Shown in pieces: positions 35,898 through 44,620 of a stretch of 64,000 bases of DNA. The translations under genes and the position numbers were made by a program. The notes under the pieces are model-generated. The model saw only the letters and a program-made list of their open reading frames with translations. It was not told where the DNA came from and searched no databases. How positions within the stretch are numbered: the stretch's first letter is position 1; the number at the start of each line of letters is the position of its first letter. This DNA is from Acinetobacter sp. WU_MDCI_Axc73. GTDB lineage: Bacteria; Pseudomonadota; Gammaproteobacteria; Pseudomonadales; Moraxellaceae. Where the stretch lies: assembly GCF_025562455.1 (NCBI RefSeq), contig NZ_JAHPRO010000008.1, forward strand, positions 89,496-153,495, in the 5' to 3' direction.

Positions 35898-35985
35898 CAT
35901 CAAATTTTGTGAAATACGATCAATCAAATTAAAAGCTTGAATGATTAATTGATTAAGTTAAGCATGTAGCTTTTAGATTTCGGAT

Positions 35986-36087
35986 CATGCAACATTCCAA
36001 AAGAATTACCTGAATCCCGCAATAGAAGCAGGCTTGGTTGAGCGCACTATTCCAGATAAAATCAAAAGCCCTAAACAAAAAATATAG
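35986..36087 (+). pseudogene. C-terminal tail of a Fic/AlbA-type protein
   Basis: A 33-codon stretch ending in TAG reads NYLNPAIEAGLVERTIPD then KIKSPKQKI. This is the winged-helix ending typical of Fic-domain or AlbA-type ATP-binding regulators. The rest of the gene is absent; it is debris at the right end of the island. Confidence 0.5.
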
Positions 36088-36117
36088 ATTAAAAAATTGT
36101 AAATATTTTTAAACGAA

Positions 36118-36139
36118 AATTTACGCCATTTTTACGCCA
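36118..36139. promoter_or_regulatory. Right-end arm-site-like repeat of the island
   Basis: Two ACGCCA motifs in a 22-bp segment identical to 3964-3985. It lies 57 bp inside the right attachment repeat. Confidence 0.7.
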
Positions 36140-36189
36140 ATTAAAAAATTTATATTATTTAAATATTTGATTTGTATTATTAAATGTAT

Positions 36190-36269
36190 TTATTGTGTCC
36201 AATCCATCATCGGTGCAACACTGATTCTGAAATCCTTTTTTTTAAAATATTTTTATTGATTTCAGTCAT
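36190..36269 (-). pseudogene. dusA: dusA 5'-end remnant carrying the right attachment repeat
   Basis: On the minus strand an ATG with an AAGGA site opens MTEINKNILK, followed by an A8 run and then codons for DFRISVAPMMDWT, ending where homology to dusA stops. One base must be added in the A run to join the frames. It is an earlier dusA start, displaced from dusA by the island and now free to decay. The 39-bp repeat is 36196-36234. Confidence 0.8.
36196..36234. repeat. attR-type repeat
   Basis: Right copy of the dusA-derived direct repeat (see 3813-3851), 37 of 39 bases identical and same orientation. Confidence 0.88.
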
Positions 36270-36345
36270 TTGTGTTAATTCCTTAAGATGGATATATAGA
36301 GGTGTCTGTTAGCTTAAGGTTCGAATTTCTAAGGTTGTAATAGAA

Positions 36346-36926
36346 ATGAGTACAATAACTAAGCGCATTACATCCAATGGTGAGATTCGCTATCGAGCTT
36401 TGCTACAGATTCGTCGAGAAGAAGTAAATTATACCGAATCCAGAACATTTAGTAAAAAATCGCTTGCAGAAACTTGGTTAAAAACCGTGATGTAGAATTG
36501 GGAGAAAATCCAGAATTATTACATCAGAATAAAAAGCTCCCTCACTAAATCAAATCTGACCTTGGCTGAAGCAATGGAAGAATATCTTAGTGAAAGGGAA
36601 TCATAAATTCTTTGTCATTGGTGAAAGTACACAAAATGAAATTGATGAAACCTGAGGTTCGAGTGAGGATACTCAAATTGGGAGTGGATATAGACTTGCT
36701 TATTCCGTTTAATCACAAATCATTTGCGACGAGGTGGCAACAAGTATTGAAGATCTACATTTTCATGATTTAAGGCAAGAAGGAGCAACTAGACTTGCAG
36801 AAAATGGTTTGACAATTCCTCAGCTACAGCAACATACATTACATGAGTTGGTCAAGTCTGGAACGTTATGTGCAAATCAGACGTAGAAATAGCAAACTCG
36901 ATTTCAATGAGGTAATGCAGAATTAG
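36346..36926 (+). pseudogene. Decayed second dusA-type tyrosine integrase
   Basis: ATG 36346 begins STITKRITSNGEIRYRALLQI, like the intact integrase, but the frame breaks near LAETWLK. Further homologous pieces appear in other frames (ELGENPELLHQNKK, SNLTLAEAMEEYL), then a large internal deletion. After it come EDLHFHDLRQEGATRLAENG and, shifted again, WSSLERYVQIRRRN with the catalytic tyrosine. At least three frameshifts and the deletion make it non-functional. It stands next to the right repeat exactly as the intact integrase stands next to the left one. Confidence 0.88.
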
Positions 36927-37181
36927 TGATTTGGAATCTCAAGGGAGATAACATTTCTATTTATCTCTTCAAAATGAAAAATTTTCTGTAATTCATCAAT
37001 ATCAACAACAGTTAAATTGATTCTAACAACAAAATATCTATAATTTAATCTTATCAATAAGTTATGTATTATTATTTAGGGGGTGTCATTGTTCATTACA
37101 GAAATCATTAAAGTTATTGTCATTGAATTGTTAAATGTAATGTTATATCATAACAATTAATTACAGTCTGGACATATTATC
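36927..37181. other. Right flank of the island scar with promoter of the zinc receptor
   Basis: 255 bp with no gene. I looked for a third dusA repeat here and found none. The right part holds the Zur box. Confidence 0.5.
37139..37158. promoter_or_regulatory. Zur box upstream of the znuD-like receptor
   Basis: AATGTTATATCATAACAATT matches the gammaproteobacterial Zur consensus (AATGTTATA-N-TATAACATT) nearly throughout. It lies 23 bp before the receptor start, overlapping where the promoter should be, so zinc-dependent repression is expected. Confidence 0.75.
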
Positions 37182-39509
37182 GTGCGCCGCCAAAGTTTAG
37201 CCATTGCGATTTCTTTACCCATCTTTCCTGCATATGCAATGGATACTACAGAATTGAATGTTTTACCGATTATTCGAGTAGATGCAGAAAAAGATCCTTT
37301 CAAACAAGATTTGGTGGTTGTTAAAAATAAAAATGCCGACAATAAAACTTTAGGAGACGCCTTAAAACAAGTTTCAGGAGTGCAAAGTAGTGCTTTTGGC
37401 CCAAATGCTGGTGCGCCTGTGATTCGCAGTTTAAGTGGAAACCGAGTACAGATTTTGGAAAATGGTCAATCTCTTTATGGGATGAATGCAATTAGCGGTA
37501 ATATCAATATTCCATTTGATCCATTGTTTAGCCAATCAATTACCGTCAATAAGTCTTCTGATACAGTGCGTTATGGTGGAAACGCCATCGGGGGAAGCGT
37601 GGACATTGATACAGGGCTTATTGATCAAGTCCTTCCTGAAAAAAAAACTGAACTGGAGCTTGTCGCAAAAAAAGGCTGGAATGATATCGATGCAAAGGGC
37701 TTTAAATTAAATTTAAATAACCAAAAGAATTTTTCGACCAATTTTTTATTTTCAACACAAGAGATTGCGTCATATAAAATTCCAGGTGACAGTAAAGCAA
37801 AACTCTGTAATAGCGCAATATTTCCTGCAACAGGTGGGGTAAATACAGGTTTAGCAGATGCTTGCCAAAAAGAAGCACGAATTCAGCAGGTGTATAACAA
37901 AGCATCTCAGCCTTATATCGACCAATTCATGACAGAAAATCCTGATTGGGCAGATGGTGCATTCTCTTTTTATACAGATAATCCGACGTCCGTATGGAGT
38001 GGAAAAACTTATACCAATCCTGCAAACCCCAATTATGTACCCAATACCAAGCAGTTTACAGAAAATAAGATTAATAAGGACGTTACACCAAATTATAGTG
38101 GTAAGCTTGGAAACAGTTACTTAGACAACCAACATTTTGCAGTTGGGACAACTTATTTTCTGGATCAAGGACACATTGGACTCAGTGCAGATTCGAAGAA
38201 AAGTGAATATGGTGTCCCAGGCTTTTCTCTTGAAAATAAATCTTTTCAATCGACCAGTGAAAGCATACCTGTAGGGGTTAAAACGGATCAAAGAAAATAT
38301 TCGCTTGCTAGTGAGTTTAACTTTAGTCCCTTATTGCTCAATCAGATTCAGTTCAATGCCAGTGAAACAATTAATACATCTGCTGAGTATCTGGGTACAG
38401 GCATGGCCAATCAGTATAAATTTGATACACAACAAGCCGAATTATTGCTTAAACATCGACCAATGGCGTTTTGGAATGGCTTTATCGGTTTAAACCAAAT
38501 TGATCGCAAAGTAGAGGGGCAGGGTAAATTACGCTATTTACCCAATATTAATACCCAAACACAAGCTGTATTTATCAAAGAAAAATTAGACTTTAACTGG
38601 TTGGAATTAGATGCGGGTTATCGTACTGAAAAAGTAGAGCATCGAATACAAGAGAGTGATTTTAAAACAGCACGAAACTCGCCTAATACTCAGTTAAAGG
38701 ATACTCAATTTGATTTAGACAGTTATAGCTTTGGGTCTTATTTAAAATATAATGATTTATTGGGTTTAAAGTTACGTTATTCGGTTTCAGAACGAGCGCC
38801 TGAAATTAATGAACTTTATGCGAGTGGCGCTCATTACTCCATCATGATGCAAGAAGAAGGAAATCAAGAACTCAAATCGGAAAAGTCTAAAAATCTTGAA
38901 CTGACAGGGTTGGTGAATTATCAAAATTTTAACTTAACAGCCACCGTTTATAAAATGAAATATGACAATTACTTATATTTAACCCATTCAGGTGTGCAGA
39001 CTCAAAACCGTTTACCTCTTAAGTATTGGACACAAACAGATGCAGAAATCACAGGTTTTGAAGTCGATTTAAAACAAAAAATTGAATTAAATGCCTATGG
39101 CTTAGTTGTCGTATCAGCATTTGCCGATTTTGTTAAAAATAAGAATCTTCATCCAAATCAGTTTAGTCTTTTTAATGATGGAAATTATTTGCCAAATATG
39201 CCAACCAACCGTTATGGGATGAGTGTTGAATGGGCGAACAATGATTGGTCTGCGCGACTTTCGAGTATTTATTATGATAAACCTGAGTATTTAGGAAAAA
39301 GTGTGTCTGAGGAAATACCGTTGCCTGCATACAACATGATGGATTTTCAAATTCAAAAACACTTCAAACTACAAAAAACCAGTATGGATGTATTTTTAAA
39401 TGGCTCGAATTTGCTAAATGAAGATGCAAGACCGCAAAACTCGCCGTTAAAATACATCGCACCTCTTCCTGGACGTGGTTTTCAAGTCGGTGTGAATATC
39501 AAAATCTAA
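37182..39509 (+). CDS. znuD: TonB-dependent receptor, ZnuD-like (zinc uptake)
   Basis: A 775-residue outer-membrane receptor with a signal peptide (GTG start, RRQSLAIAISLPIFPAYA). The plug has GDALKQVSGVQSSAFGPNAGAPVIRSLSGN and VRYGGNAIGGSVDI, the pattern of the ZnuD/heme-type receptors, and the barrel ends in GRGFQVGVNIKI. A long extracellular insertion lies near residues 205-310, with two cysteines (CNSA, ADAC). The Zur box immediately upstream supports zinc as cargo; the family assignment by itself would leave heme open. No STN domain, so no FecIR-type signalling. Gene follows the integrase scar and is otherwise isolated. Confidence 0.78.
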   Translation: MRRQSLAIAISLPIFPAYAMDTTELNVLPIIRVDAEKDPFKQDLVVVKNKNADNKTLGDALKQVSGVQSSAFGPNAGAPVIRSLSGNRVQILENGQSLYGMNAISGNINIPFDPLFSQSITVNKSSDTVRYGGNAIGGSVDIDTGLIDQVLPEKKTELELVAKKGWNDIDAKGFKLNLNNQKNFSTNFLFSTQEIASYKIPGDSKAKLCNSAIFPATGGVNTGLADACQKEARIQQVYNKASQPYIDQFMTENPDWADGAFSFYTDNPTSVWSGKTYTNPANPNYVPNTKQFTENKINKDVTPNYSGKLGNSYLDNQHFAVGTTYFLDQGHIGLSADSKKSEYGVPGFSLENKSFQSTSESIPVGVKTDQRKYSLASEFNFSPLLLNQIQFNASETINTSAEYLGTGMANQYKFDTQQAELLLKHRPMAFWNGFIGLNQIDRKVEGQGKLRYLPNINTQTQAVFIKEKLDFNWLELDAGYRTEKVEHRIQESDFKTARNSPNTQLKDTQFDLDSYSFGSYLKYNDLLGLKLRYSVSERAPEINELYASGAHYSIMMQEEGNQELKSEKSKNLELTGLVNYQNFNLTATVYKMKYDNYLYLTHSGVQTQNRLPLKYWTQTDAEITGFEVDLKQKIELNAYGLVVVSAFADFVKNKNLHPNQFSLFNDGNYLPNMPTNRYGMSVEWANNDWSARLSSIYYDKPEYLGKSVSEEIPLPAYNMMDFQIQKHFKLQKTSMDVFLNGSNLLNEDARPQNSPLKYIAPLPGRGFQVGVNIKI

Positions 39510-39579
39510 TTGGCTTGAGGATGAATTTTATCGCTGGATGAATCAATTGGATAATTCAGAAATGACTTTCGCATGAGGT

Positions 39580-41067
39580 CTAATATAAATCTGATTTGGC
39601 ACGTTTTAAGGCATGATGCCATCGTTCAAGATGATGGGAACGCTCATCTTCGTTCATTTGTGGTTCAAAGGCACGGTCAAGTTGCCAAGACTCAGCGATT
39701 TCATTGAGATTTGAAAAAATGCCAGATTTTAGACCTGCCATCGCTGCCACTCCCCAAGCCGTTGATTCAAGCATTTTAGGTCTTAACACAGGGACGTTGA
39801 GAATATCGGCCTGAAATTGCATCAGCATATCATTCTGACTCGCGCCACCATCTACTCGTAATTCTTTTAAAGGTTGGGATAAATCTGACTGCATGGCACA
39901 AAGTACATCTGACACTTGAAATGCAATGGACTCAAGCGCAGCCCGTGCTATGTGGGCTTTGTTGGTTCCGCGTGACATTCCACATAATAATGCACGTGCT
40001 TCACTGTCCCAGTGCGGTGCACCTAATCCCGTGAAAGCGGGGACCAATACCACGCCTTCACTGCTTTTGACCTGATTGGCCAATTGTTCAACCTGCACAC
40101 TGCTCTGAATAATACCCAAACCATCACGCAACCATTGAACAATTGCACCTGCCATAAATACGCTGCCTTCAAGTGCATAGTGAGTTTGATTCTGACATTG
40201 CCATGCAAGTGTGGTAAGTAGTTGATTTTTGCTAAATTGCAATTCATCACCTGTATTAAACAGCATAAAGCACCCTGTTCCATAGGTATTTTTTGCTGTA
40301 CCCATTTCAAAGCATGACTGTCCAAATAGGGCGGCTTGTTGATCACCTAAAACACCCGCAATTGGAATAGTACAACCCAATAGTCCTGGTGCTGTATCAG
40401 CAATATAAGCATCAGATGAAATAATGGTTGGAAGAACGGAAGCCGGGATATGAAATAATTCGAGCAATTCTTCATCCCAGCTTTGAGTCTGAAGATTCAT
40501 GAGCATGGTTCTTGACGCGTTACTGACCTCAATAACATGCTCTGCGCCTTGAGTTAAATTCCAGATTAACCAACTATCGATGGTTCCAAAAGCAAGATGC
40601 CCTTGCTCCGCGAGGGCTCTTAGTCCATCTACATTCTCAAGCAGCCAGACCAATTTACCTGCACTAAAGTAAGGATCGACTCTCAGTCCTGTTTTATGGT
40701 GGACTTTATCCTGCAATTTTTGTTGGATTAAACCATTGCACCAGTCTGTTGCACGGCGATCCTGCCAAATAATTGCAGGTGCTAGTGCTTTGCCAGTACG
40801 TTTATCCCATACGACTGTCGTTTCACGCTGATTGGTCAGTCCAAGTGCTTTGATATCTTTTGCCAAAACATGTGCAGAAGCTAAGGCCTGCTGCACCACT
40901 GCCATCTGACTTGACCAGATTTCATCGGCATCTTGTTCGACCCAACCTGAATGTGGTGTTCTTATTTTTGTTTCGCGTTGAGCTGTTGCATGAACACGTC
41001 CTTGTTCATCAAAAATAATAGCGCGACTAGAGGTTGTTCCCTGATCAAGTGCAAGTAAATAGCTCAT
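39580..41067 (-). CDS. glpK: Glycerol kinase
   Basis: A 495-residue FGGY-family kinase phosphorylating glycerol to sn-glycerol 3-phosphate. The start is placed at ATG 41067 (MSYLLALDQGTTSSRAI), the standard N-terminus; the frame extends 16 codons upstream. Other signatures: the substrate motif QRETTVVWDK, GVLGDQQAALFGQ, and FTGLGAPHWDSEARALLCGMSRGT near residue 350, followed by ELRVDGGASQNDMLMQF. No glpF or glpD is adjacent. Its promoter region faces ssrA, 130 bp away. Confidence 0.94.
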   Translation of the reverse strand: MSYLLALDQGTTSSRAIIFDEQGRVHATAQRETKIRTPHSGWVEQDADEIWSSQMAVVQQALASAHVLAKDIKALGLTNQRETTVVWDKRTGKALAPAIIWQDRRATDWCNGLIQQKLQDKVHHKTGLRVDPYFSAGKLVWLLENVDGLRALAEQGHLAFGTIDSWLIWNLTQGAEHVIEVSNASRTMLMNLQTQSWDEELLELFHIPASVLPTIISSDAYIADTAPGLLGCTIPIAGVLGDQQAALFGQSCFEMGTAKNTYGTGCFMLFNTGDELQFSKNQLLTTLAWQCQNQTHYALEGSVFMAGAIVQWLRDGLGIIQSSVQVEQLANQVKSSEGVVLVPAFTGLGAPHWDSEARALLCGMSRGTNKAHIARAALESIAFQVSDVLCAMQSDLSQPLKELRVDGGASQNDMLMQFQADILNVPVLRPKMLESTAWGVAAMAGLKSGIFSNLNEIAESWQLDRAFEPQMNEDERSHHLERWHHALKRAKSDLY

Positions 41068-41197
41068 ATTTGTAGTAGATAGACTTGAAGAATAAAATAT
41101 TATCTCAATTATCATGTTAAATACATCATCAGAATCTAGTTGGTTATAAATTGCGTAGCAATTTTTGCTGCCTGTGTTATGATGTATAAACTCATCT

Positions 41198-41557
41198 GGG
41201 GATGTTATTGGCTTCGACGCTGGTGATGAAGCTCATAGATGCATGCCGAGAGCGCATTTTCTCTCGTAAATAAAATTTGCATTTTAATAGTCGCAAACGA
41301 CGAAACTTACGCTCTAGCTGCCTAAGGGCCGCTTGTCCGCTTCCTAGAATACTTGTGGTTTAGGAACCCGACTGTAGCGCACGCACACAAGTCCGTATAG
41401 AGTCAAGCCTCGGGGCTTTATACCAAACTTAGAGGATCGCAACTTGTACCCTGTTCGTCGGGTCACTTGGTGTTAAAACAATAGACGATATCTAAGCATG
41501 TAGTATTCTCGAGTGTAGTGCTGGCGGACGCGGGTTCAACTCCCGCCATCTCCACCA
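41198..41557 (+). ncRNA. ssrA: Transfer-messenger RNA (tmRNA)
   Basis: A 360-nt tmRNA that rescues stalled ribosomes. The 5' GGGGATG pairs with the 3' CATCTCC to make the tRNA-like acceptor, and CCA is encoded at the end. The T-arm (GGGTTCAACTCCC) is clear. The resume codon is GCA at 41293 and the tag reads ANDETYALAA, ending at TAA 41323-41325, which fits Acinetobacter. Pseudoknots lie between. A strong terminator follows. Confidence 0.97.
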
Positions 41558-41588
41558 AGATTCAATTCGGAGTAATCCGATAAAATGT

Positions 41589-41625
41589 AAAAAAGCCTTT
41601 AGGTTCAATACTTAAAGGCTTTTTT
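41589..41625 (+). terminator. ssrA terminator
   Basis: A perfect 13-bp stem (A6-GCCTTTA with TAAAGGC-T6) and a T-rich tail. Confidence 0.9.
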
Positions 41626-42174
41626 ATTTGCCTATTCGTCCAATCAGATACGATATAGTTTGGCTGCATTTTTGCTTGTTATGGATCAAAAATGGGTTAA
41701 TTAACCCAATGAATTTATCCCCTAAGTACAAGTATGTCACTCACCGATATTGAATATAAAAAGGTTCATGCTCAAGCCAAATCAGGTATTATGCCAAAAA
41801 CATGGTGTTGCACTTCAAATGCTAATCTAAGTATTCAAACATTCTAAAATGGTGCATTTATTGCACTAAAATAAATCATTATTGTCCTAAATTAGATTGT
41901 CTTTTGCATATTGATTTTCCATAAATAGCTAATCATCTGAAATTCCATTAAAAAAGTTTCAGCTATAAATTGGCATCTATTTTGCTTTAAGTCATGATAG
42001 AAGAGTATAAGCTGTCAACATAATCACATGGTTATTATGTGGGTCATTGCTCTAAGCGATAGACGTTTTTGCTATGAAAACAGGCATCGTTTAGTGTGAC
42101 TCAATTGAATGTTTCACCCATTTCACGAGATTGAGTCACATCATTCAATTTAATTTTTAATGTGAGTGACCAGC
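41626..42174. other. Region after ssrA with a 16-bp palindrome and an integrase scrap
   Basis: 549 bp. It holds a perfect palindrome, TGGGTTAATTAACCCA (41693-41708), a 37-codon integrase-like scrap (41734-41847, listed separately) and otherwise no gene. The right part should contain the oxygenase promoter. Confidence 0.5.
41734..41847 (+). pseudogene. N-terminal scrap of a P4-type integrase beside ssrA
   Basis: A 37-codon frame beginning MSLTDIEYKKVHAQAKSG resembles the first residues of P4-family integrases (MxLTDxxIKxAKPK). The 3' end of ssrA is a classical target of such integrases, so this is plausibly what is left of an excised island. Too short to be sure. Confidence 0.4.
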
Positions 42175-43173
42175 ATGAATAGTTTAAATACCAATAGCGA
42201 ATTTTCCCTCGAAGAGCTTCAAAAAGAGTCGGTAATGGGCGTGATGGGTACCGAAACCCAACGTGAAGTCCGTGTCATTGATTTAAGTGATTTTGAACAG
42301 CGTAAATATGAAATTGCAGACCAACTTTGGGATGCTGCTGTTGAAATCGGCTTTTTCCAAGTGGCCAATCATGGTATTCCTCAACATGAAATTCAGCATG
42401 CCTTTGGATTGGCAGAACAATTTTTTGCATTGCCACGCGAAGTAAAAGCACAATATCCTTTGAACCGCAATGCAGGTTGGGAGAGTAAAGCACAGATTCG
42501 ACCTTCGACTAAAACGCCCGATCAAAAAGAGTCTTATCAAATTACTCGTCCACGTATGGCAAATTTGTGGCCGACGCAGCAAGAATTGCCAGATTTTAAA
42601 GAACAAGTGCTGAACTTTGAAAGTAAATGCTGGTCTGTGGGTATGAAAATTTTGTCTTGCTTTGCTTATAAGATGGGTTTTTCAGAAGATTTTTTCACCT
42701 TGGCGCATGATCCTTCGAAAGAAACTTATCAAAGTACTTTACGCATGTTGCATTATTTTGCAGTTGACCCAGCATTGAAAGATGAATTGGGCTTATGGCG
42801 TGCGGGTGCACATACCGATTTTGATTGCTTGACCTTATTATTCCAACAAAAGGGACAAGGTGGTTTGCAGGTGTGTCCAGGTAAAGAAATGGAAAATCGT
42901 GCTTGGACATCCATTCAACCACGTGAAGATGTGATTACCTGTAATATTGGTGATATGTTGATGCGTTGGAGTGATGATGTATTGCCATCCAATTTCCACC
43001 GCGTTAAAAATCCAGCTGATGATGAATATCAAGGCGCGCGTTATAGTCTGGCATTTTTCTGTCAGGCCAATGAGGATGTATTGATTCAAAGCCCGCAAGG
43101 GAAATATCCAGAGATTACAGCTAAAGATTATTTAGCGCAGCGGGTCAGTGCTAATTTCTCTGGTAAATATTAA
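42175..43173 (+). CDS. Isopenicillin N synthase-like 2-oxoglutarate/Fe(II) oxygenase
   Basis: A 332-residue non-heme iron oxygenase. The N-terminal DIOX_N domain (VRVIDLSDFEQ, FFQVANHGIP) is followed by the 2OG-FeII domain. The iron ligands are His213 and Asp215 (HTDFD) and His275 (HRVKN), with Arg289-x-Ser291 to bind 2-oxoglutarate. ATG 42175 is preferred over the GTG at 42166. The substrate is not identifiable; related bacterial genes are linked to catabolism of amino acid or pyrimidine derivatives. It is monocistronic, with a strong terminator after it. Confidence 0.88.
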   Translation: MNSLNTNSEFSLEELQKESVMGVMGTETQREVRVIDLSDFEQRKYEIADQLWDAAVEIGFFQVANHGIPQHEIQHAFGLAEQFFALPREVKAQYPLNRNAGWESKAQIRPSTKTPDQKESYQITRPRMANLWPTQQELPDFKEQVLNFESKCWSVGMKILSCFAYKMGFSEDFFTLAHDPSKETYQSTLRMLHYFAVDPALKDELGLWRAGAHTDFDCLTLLFQQKGQGGLQVCPGKEMENRAWTSIQPREDVITCNIGDMLMRWSDDVLPSNFHRVKNPADDEYQGARYSLAFFCQANEDVLIQSPQGKYPEITAKDYLAQRVSANFSGKY

Positions 43174-43211
43174 GCGATTCTAGCAAATGTAAAAAAAGTA
43201 GCCCAAAGAAC

Positions 43212-43248
43212 AAATGCCAGTCAGTTAAGGAATTGACTGGCATTTTTT
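43212..43248 (+). terminator. Terminator of the oxygenase gene
   Basis: A perfect 12-bp stem AAATGCCAGTCA/TGACTGGCATTT with a 10-nt loop and a T6 tail. Confidence 0.88.
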
Positions 43249-43729
43249 AAATTGTTGTTTTTTTATAATTTTTTTTGGAGCTTTATCTGTAATCGTCTCA
43301 ATTGGTTCAGACCATGCTCTTGAAAAAATGGAAATTTCCAAGTTTTCATAAAGGTGTCGAATCCTGATCAAACAAAGGTAACTTTCTTATGCGGCATACT
43401 AAAGCCAGATTAAAAAGGGTCACTGCCTTTCATTTCTCTGATGCTCTTCAAATTCAATCCATAAATCTAGAGTGATTCGCGTGGTTTTGAAGATCTCACA
43501 TGTTTTTGATTGATGATCAGTTTCTTTGTAATGATCTCAAGCTTTTTAGCTTAAATCATGAGAATAAGGCTTAAGCATAACTTAAAGAAAAAGTTCTCTT
43601 ATACTGTAGCCAATATTTTGGATTTGCCTATAAATGTTGTTACAAAAACGAATTTTTGCGACATTGGTTTTTTTTAAAACACCCTTACAATGTTTATATG
43701 ATTAATTTTATTAAAACAACGAGATAAGC
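43249..43729. other. Intergenic region, nothing recognised
   Basis: 481 bp without a gene on either strand that I can support. It should contain the promoter of the Bax inhibitor-1 family gene at its right end; no other structure stands out. Confidence 0.5.
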
Positions 43730-44461
43730 ATGCAAAGTAATAACCCTATTTTAACTCGGGTTGAAACCTACAGTGATGTGGGACATTCCATGACTGTTGC
43801 TGGTGCAGTACAAAAATCGATTGCTTTAACATTAGTTGCTGCCATTACAGGTTTAGCTGTATTTTTTTATTGTGCTTTTAGCCTGAATTTTGCATTGGCT
43901 TCTGCTGCAACATGGGTGGGGGCAATCGGTGGTTTGATTCTTGCGCTCGTTGCAACCTTTAAACCAAATACTGCCCGGACTTTGGCGGTTCCCTATGCTT
44001 TATTTGAGGGTGCATTTTTAGGCGGGATTTCGTTTATGTTTCAGGCGAAATTTCCAGGTGCGCCTTTACAAGCGTTATTGGCCACTTTTGTAACAACATT
44101 AGTGATGTTCGGTTTATACAAATTCCAAATTATTCGGGCTACTGAAAAATTTAAAGCTGTGGTTATGTCTGCAACCATTGCAATTGCGATCGTATTTTTG
44201 GTGCAGCTGGTGATGAGACTAGCATTTGCATCAAGTGTACCGTACATTTTTGAAAGTAATTGGTTAGGGATAGGCTTTGCGGCATTTGTTGCTGTCATTG
44301 CTTCGCTTAATCTGATTCTGGATTTTGATTTAATTGAATCTGCGGCTGCACAGCATGCGCCTAAAGCGTTTGAGTGGGTATGTGGGATTGCACTGTTGTC
44401 GACCTTAGTTTGGATGTATATTTCATTCTTGCGTTTGATTGGCATTTTGTCGAATGACTAA
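43730..44461 (+). CDS. Bax inhibitor-1 / YccA family membrane protein
   Basis: A 243-residue integral inner-membrane protein with seven predicted helices. It shows the family pattern: a short cytoplasmic N-terminus, then GLAVFFYCAFSL, IGGLILALVATF, ALFEGAFLGGISFMF (the conserved GxxLGxxS motif), and the final aspartate-bearing segment NLILDFDLIE. Relatives (YccA, YbhL) modulate membrane proteases or ion leak; the exact role here is unknown. Monocistronic with its own terminator. Confidence 0.9.
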   Translation: MQSNNPILTRVETYSDVGHSMTVAGAVQKSIALTLVAAITGLAVFFYCAFSLNFALASAATWVGAIGGLILALVATFKPNTARTLAVPYALFEGAFLGGISFMFQAKFPGAPLQALLATFVTTLVMFGLYKFQIIRATEKFKAVVMSATIAIAIVFLVQLVMRLAFASSVPYIFESNWLGIGFAAFVAVIASLNLILDFDLIESAAAQHAPKAFEWVCGIALLSTLVWMYISFLRLIGILSND

Positions 44462-44486
44462 AACATTCATTAGCTTACAAGCTTGT

Positions 44487-44519
44487 AAAAAAATCGCTCC
44501 TAAATGAGCGATTTTTTTT
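44487..44519 (+). terminator. Terminator of the Bax inhibitor-1 family gene
   Basis: Stem AAATCGCTC/GAGCGATTT, extended by A and T runs, T8 tail. Confidence 0.88.
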
Positions 44520-44620
44520 ATGCAGTTTTCATATGAAAAGATAAAAAAGATGCATTATGCAATTTCGTAAATGTCAGAAGCTTGGCATTATGCATATAAA
44601 TTTTTTCAAGTGAGTTACCC

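Larger units (their letters stand above)
3813..36234. mobile_element. Genomic island integrated in dusA (about 32.4 kb)
   Basis: The element is bounded by 39-bp direct repeats of the dusA 5' coding region at 3813-3851 and 36196-36234 (two mismatches). It carries an intact tyrosine integrase at the dusA side and matching arm-site-like repeats near both ends. This fits the known dusA-associated integrase family, which inserts phages and islands at the codons for MMDWT and restores dusA with island-supplied N-terminal codons. The cargo is mixed: replication and regulatory genes, iron uptake, lipoproteins, stress, metabolic and type VI secretion genes. I see no capsid or conjugation genes, so it is probably mobilised by a helper or is a composite of older islands (inference). 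Confidence 0.88.

Noticed and set aside
36927..37181. Third dusA attachment repeat
   Set aside because: No stretch resembling the 18-bp core was found on either strand.
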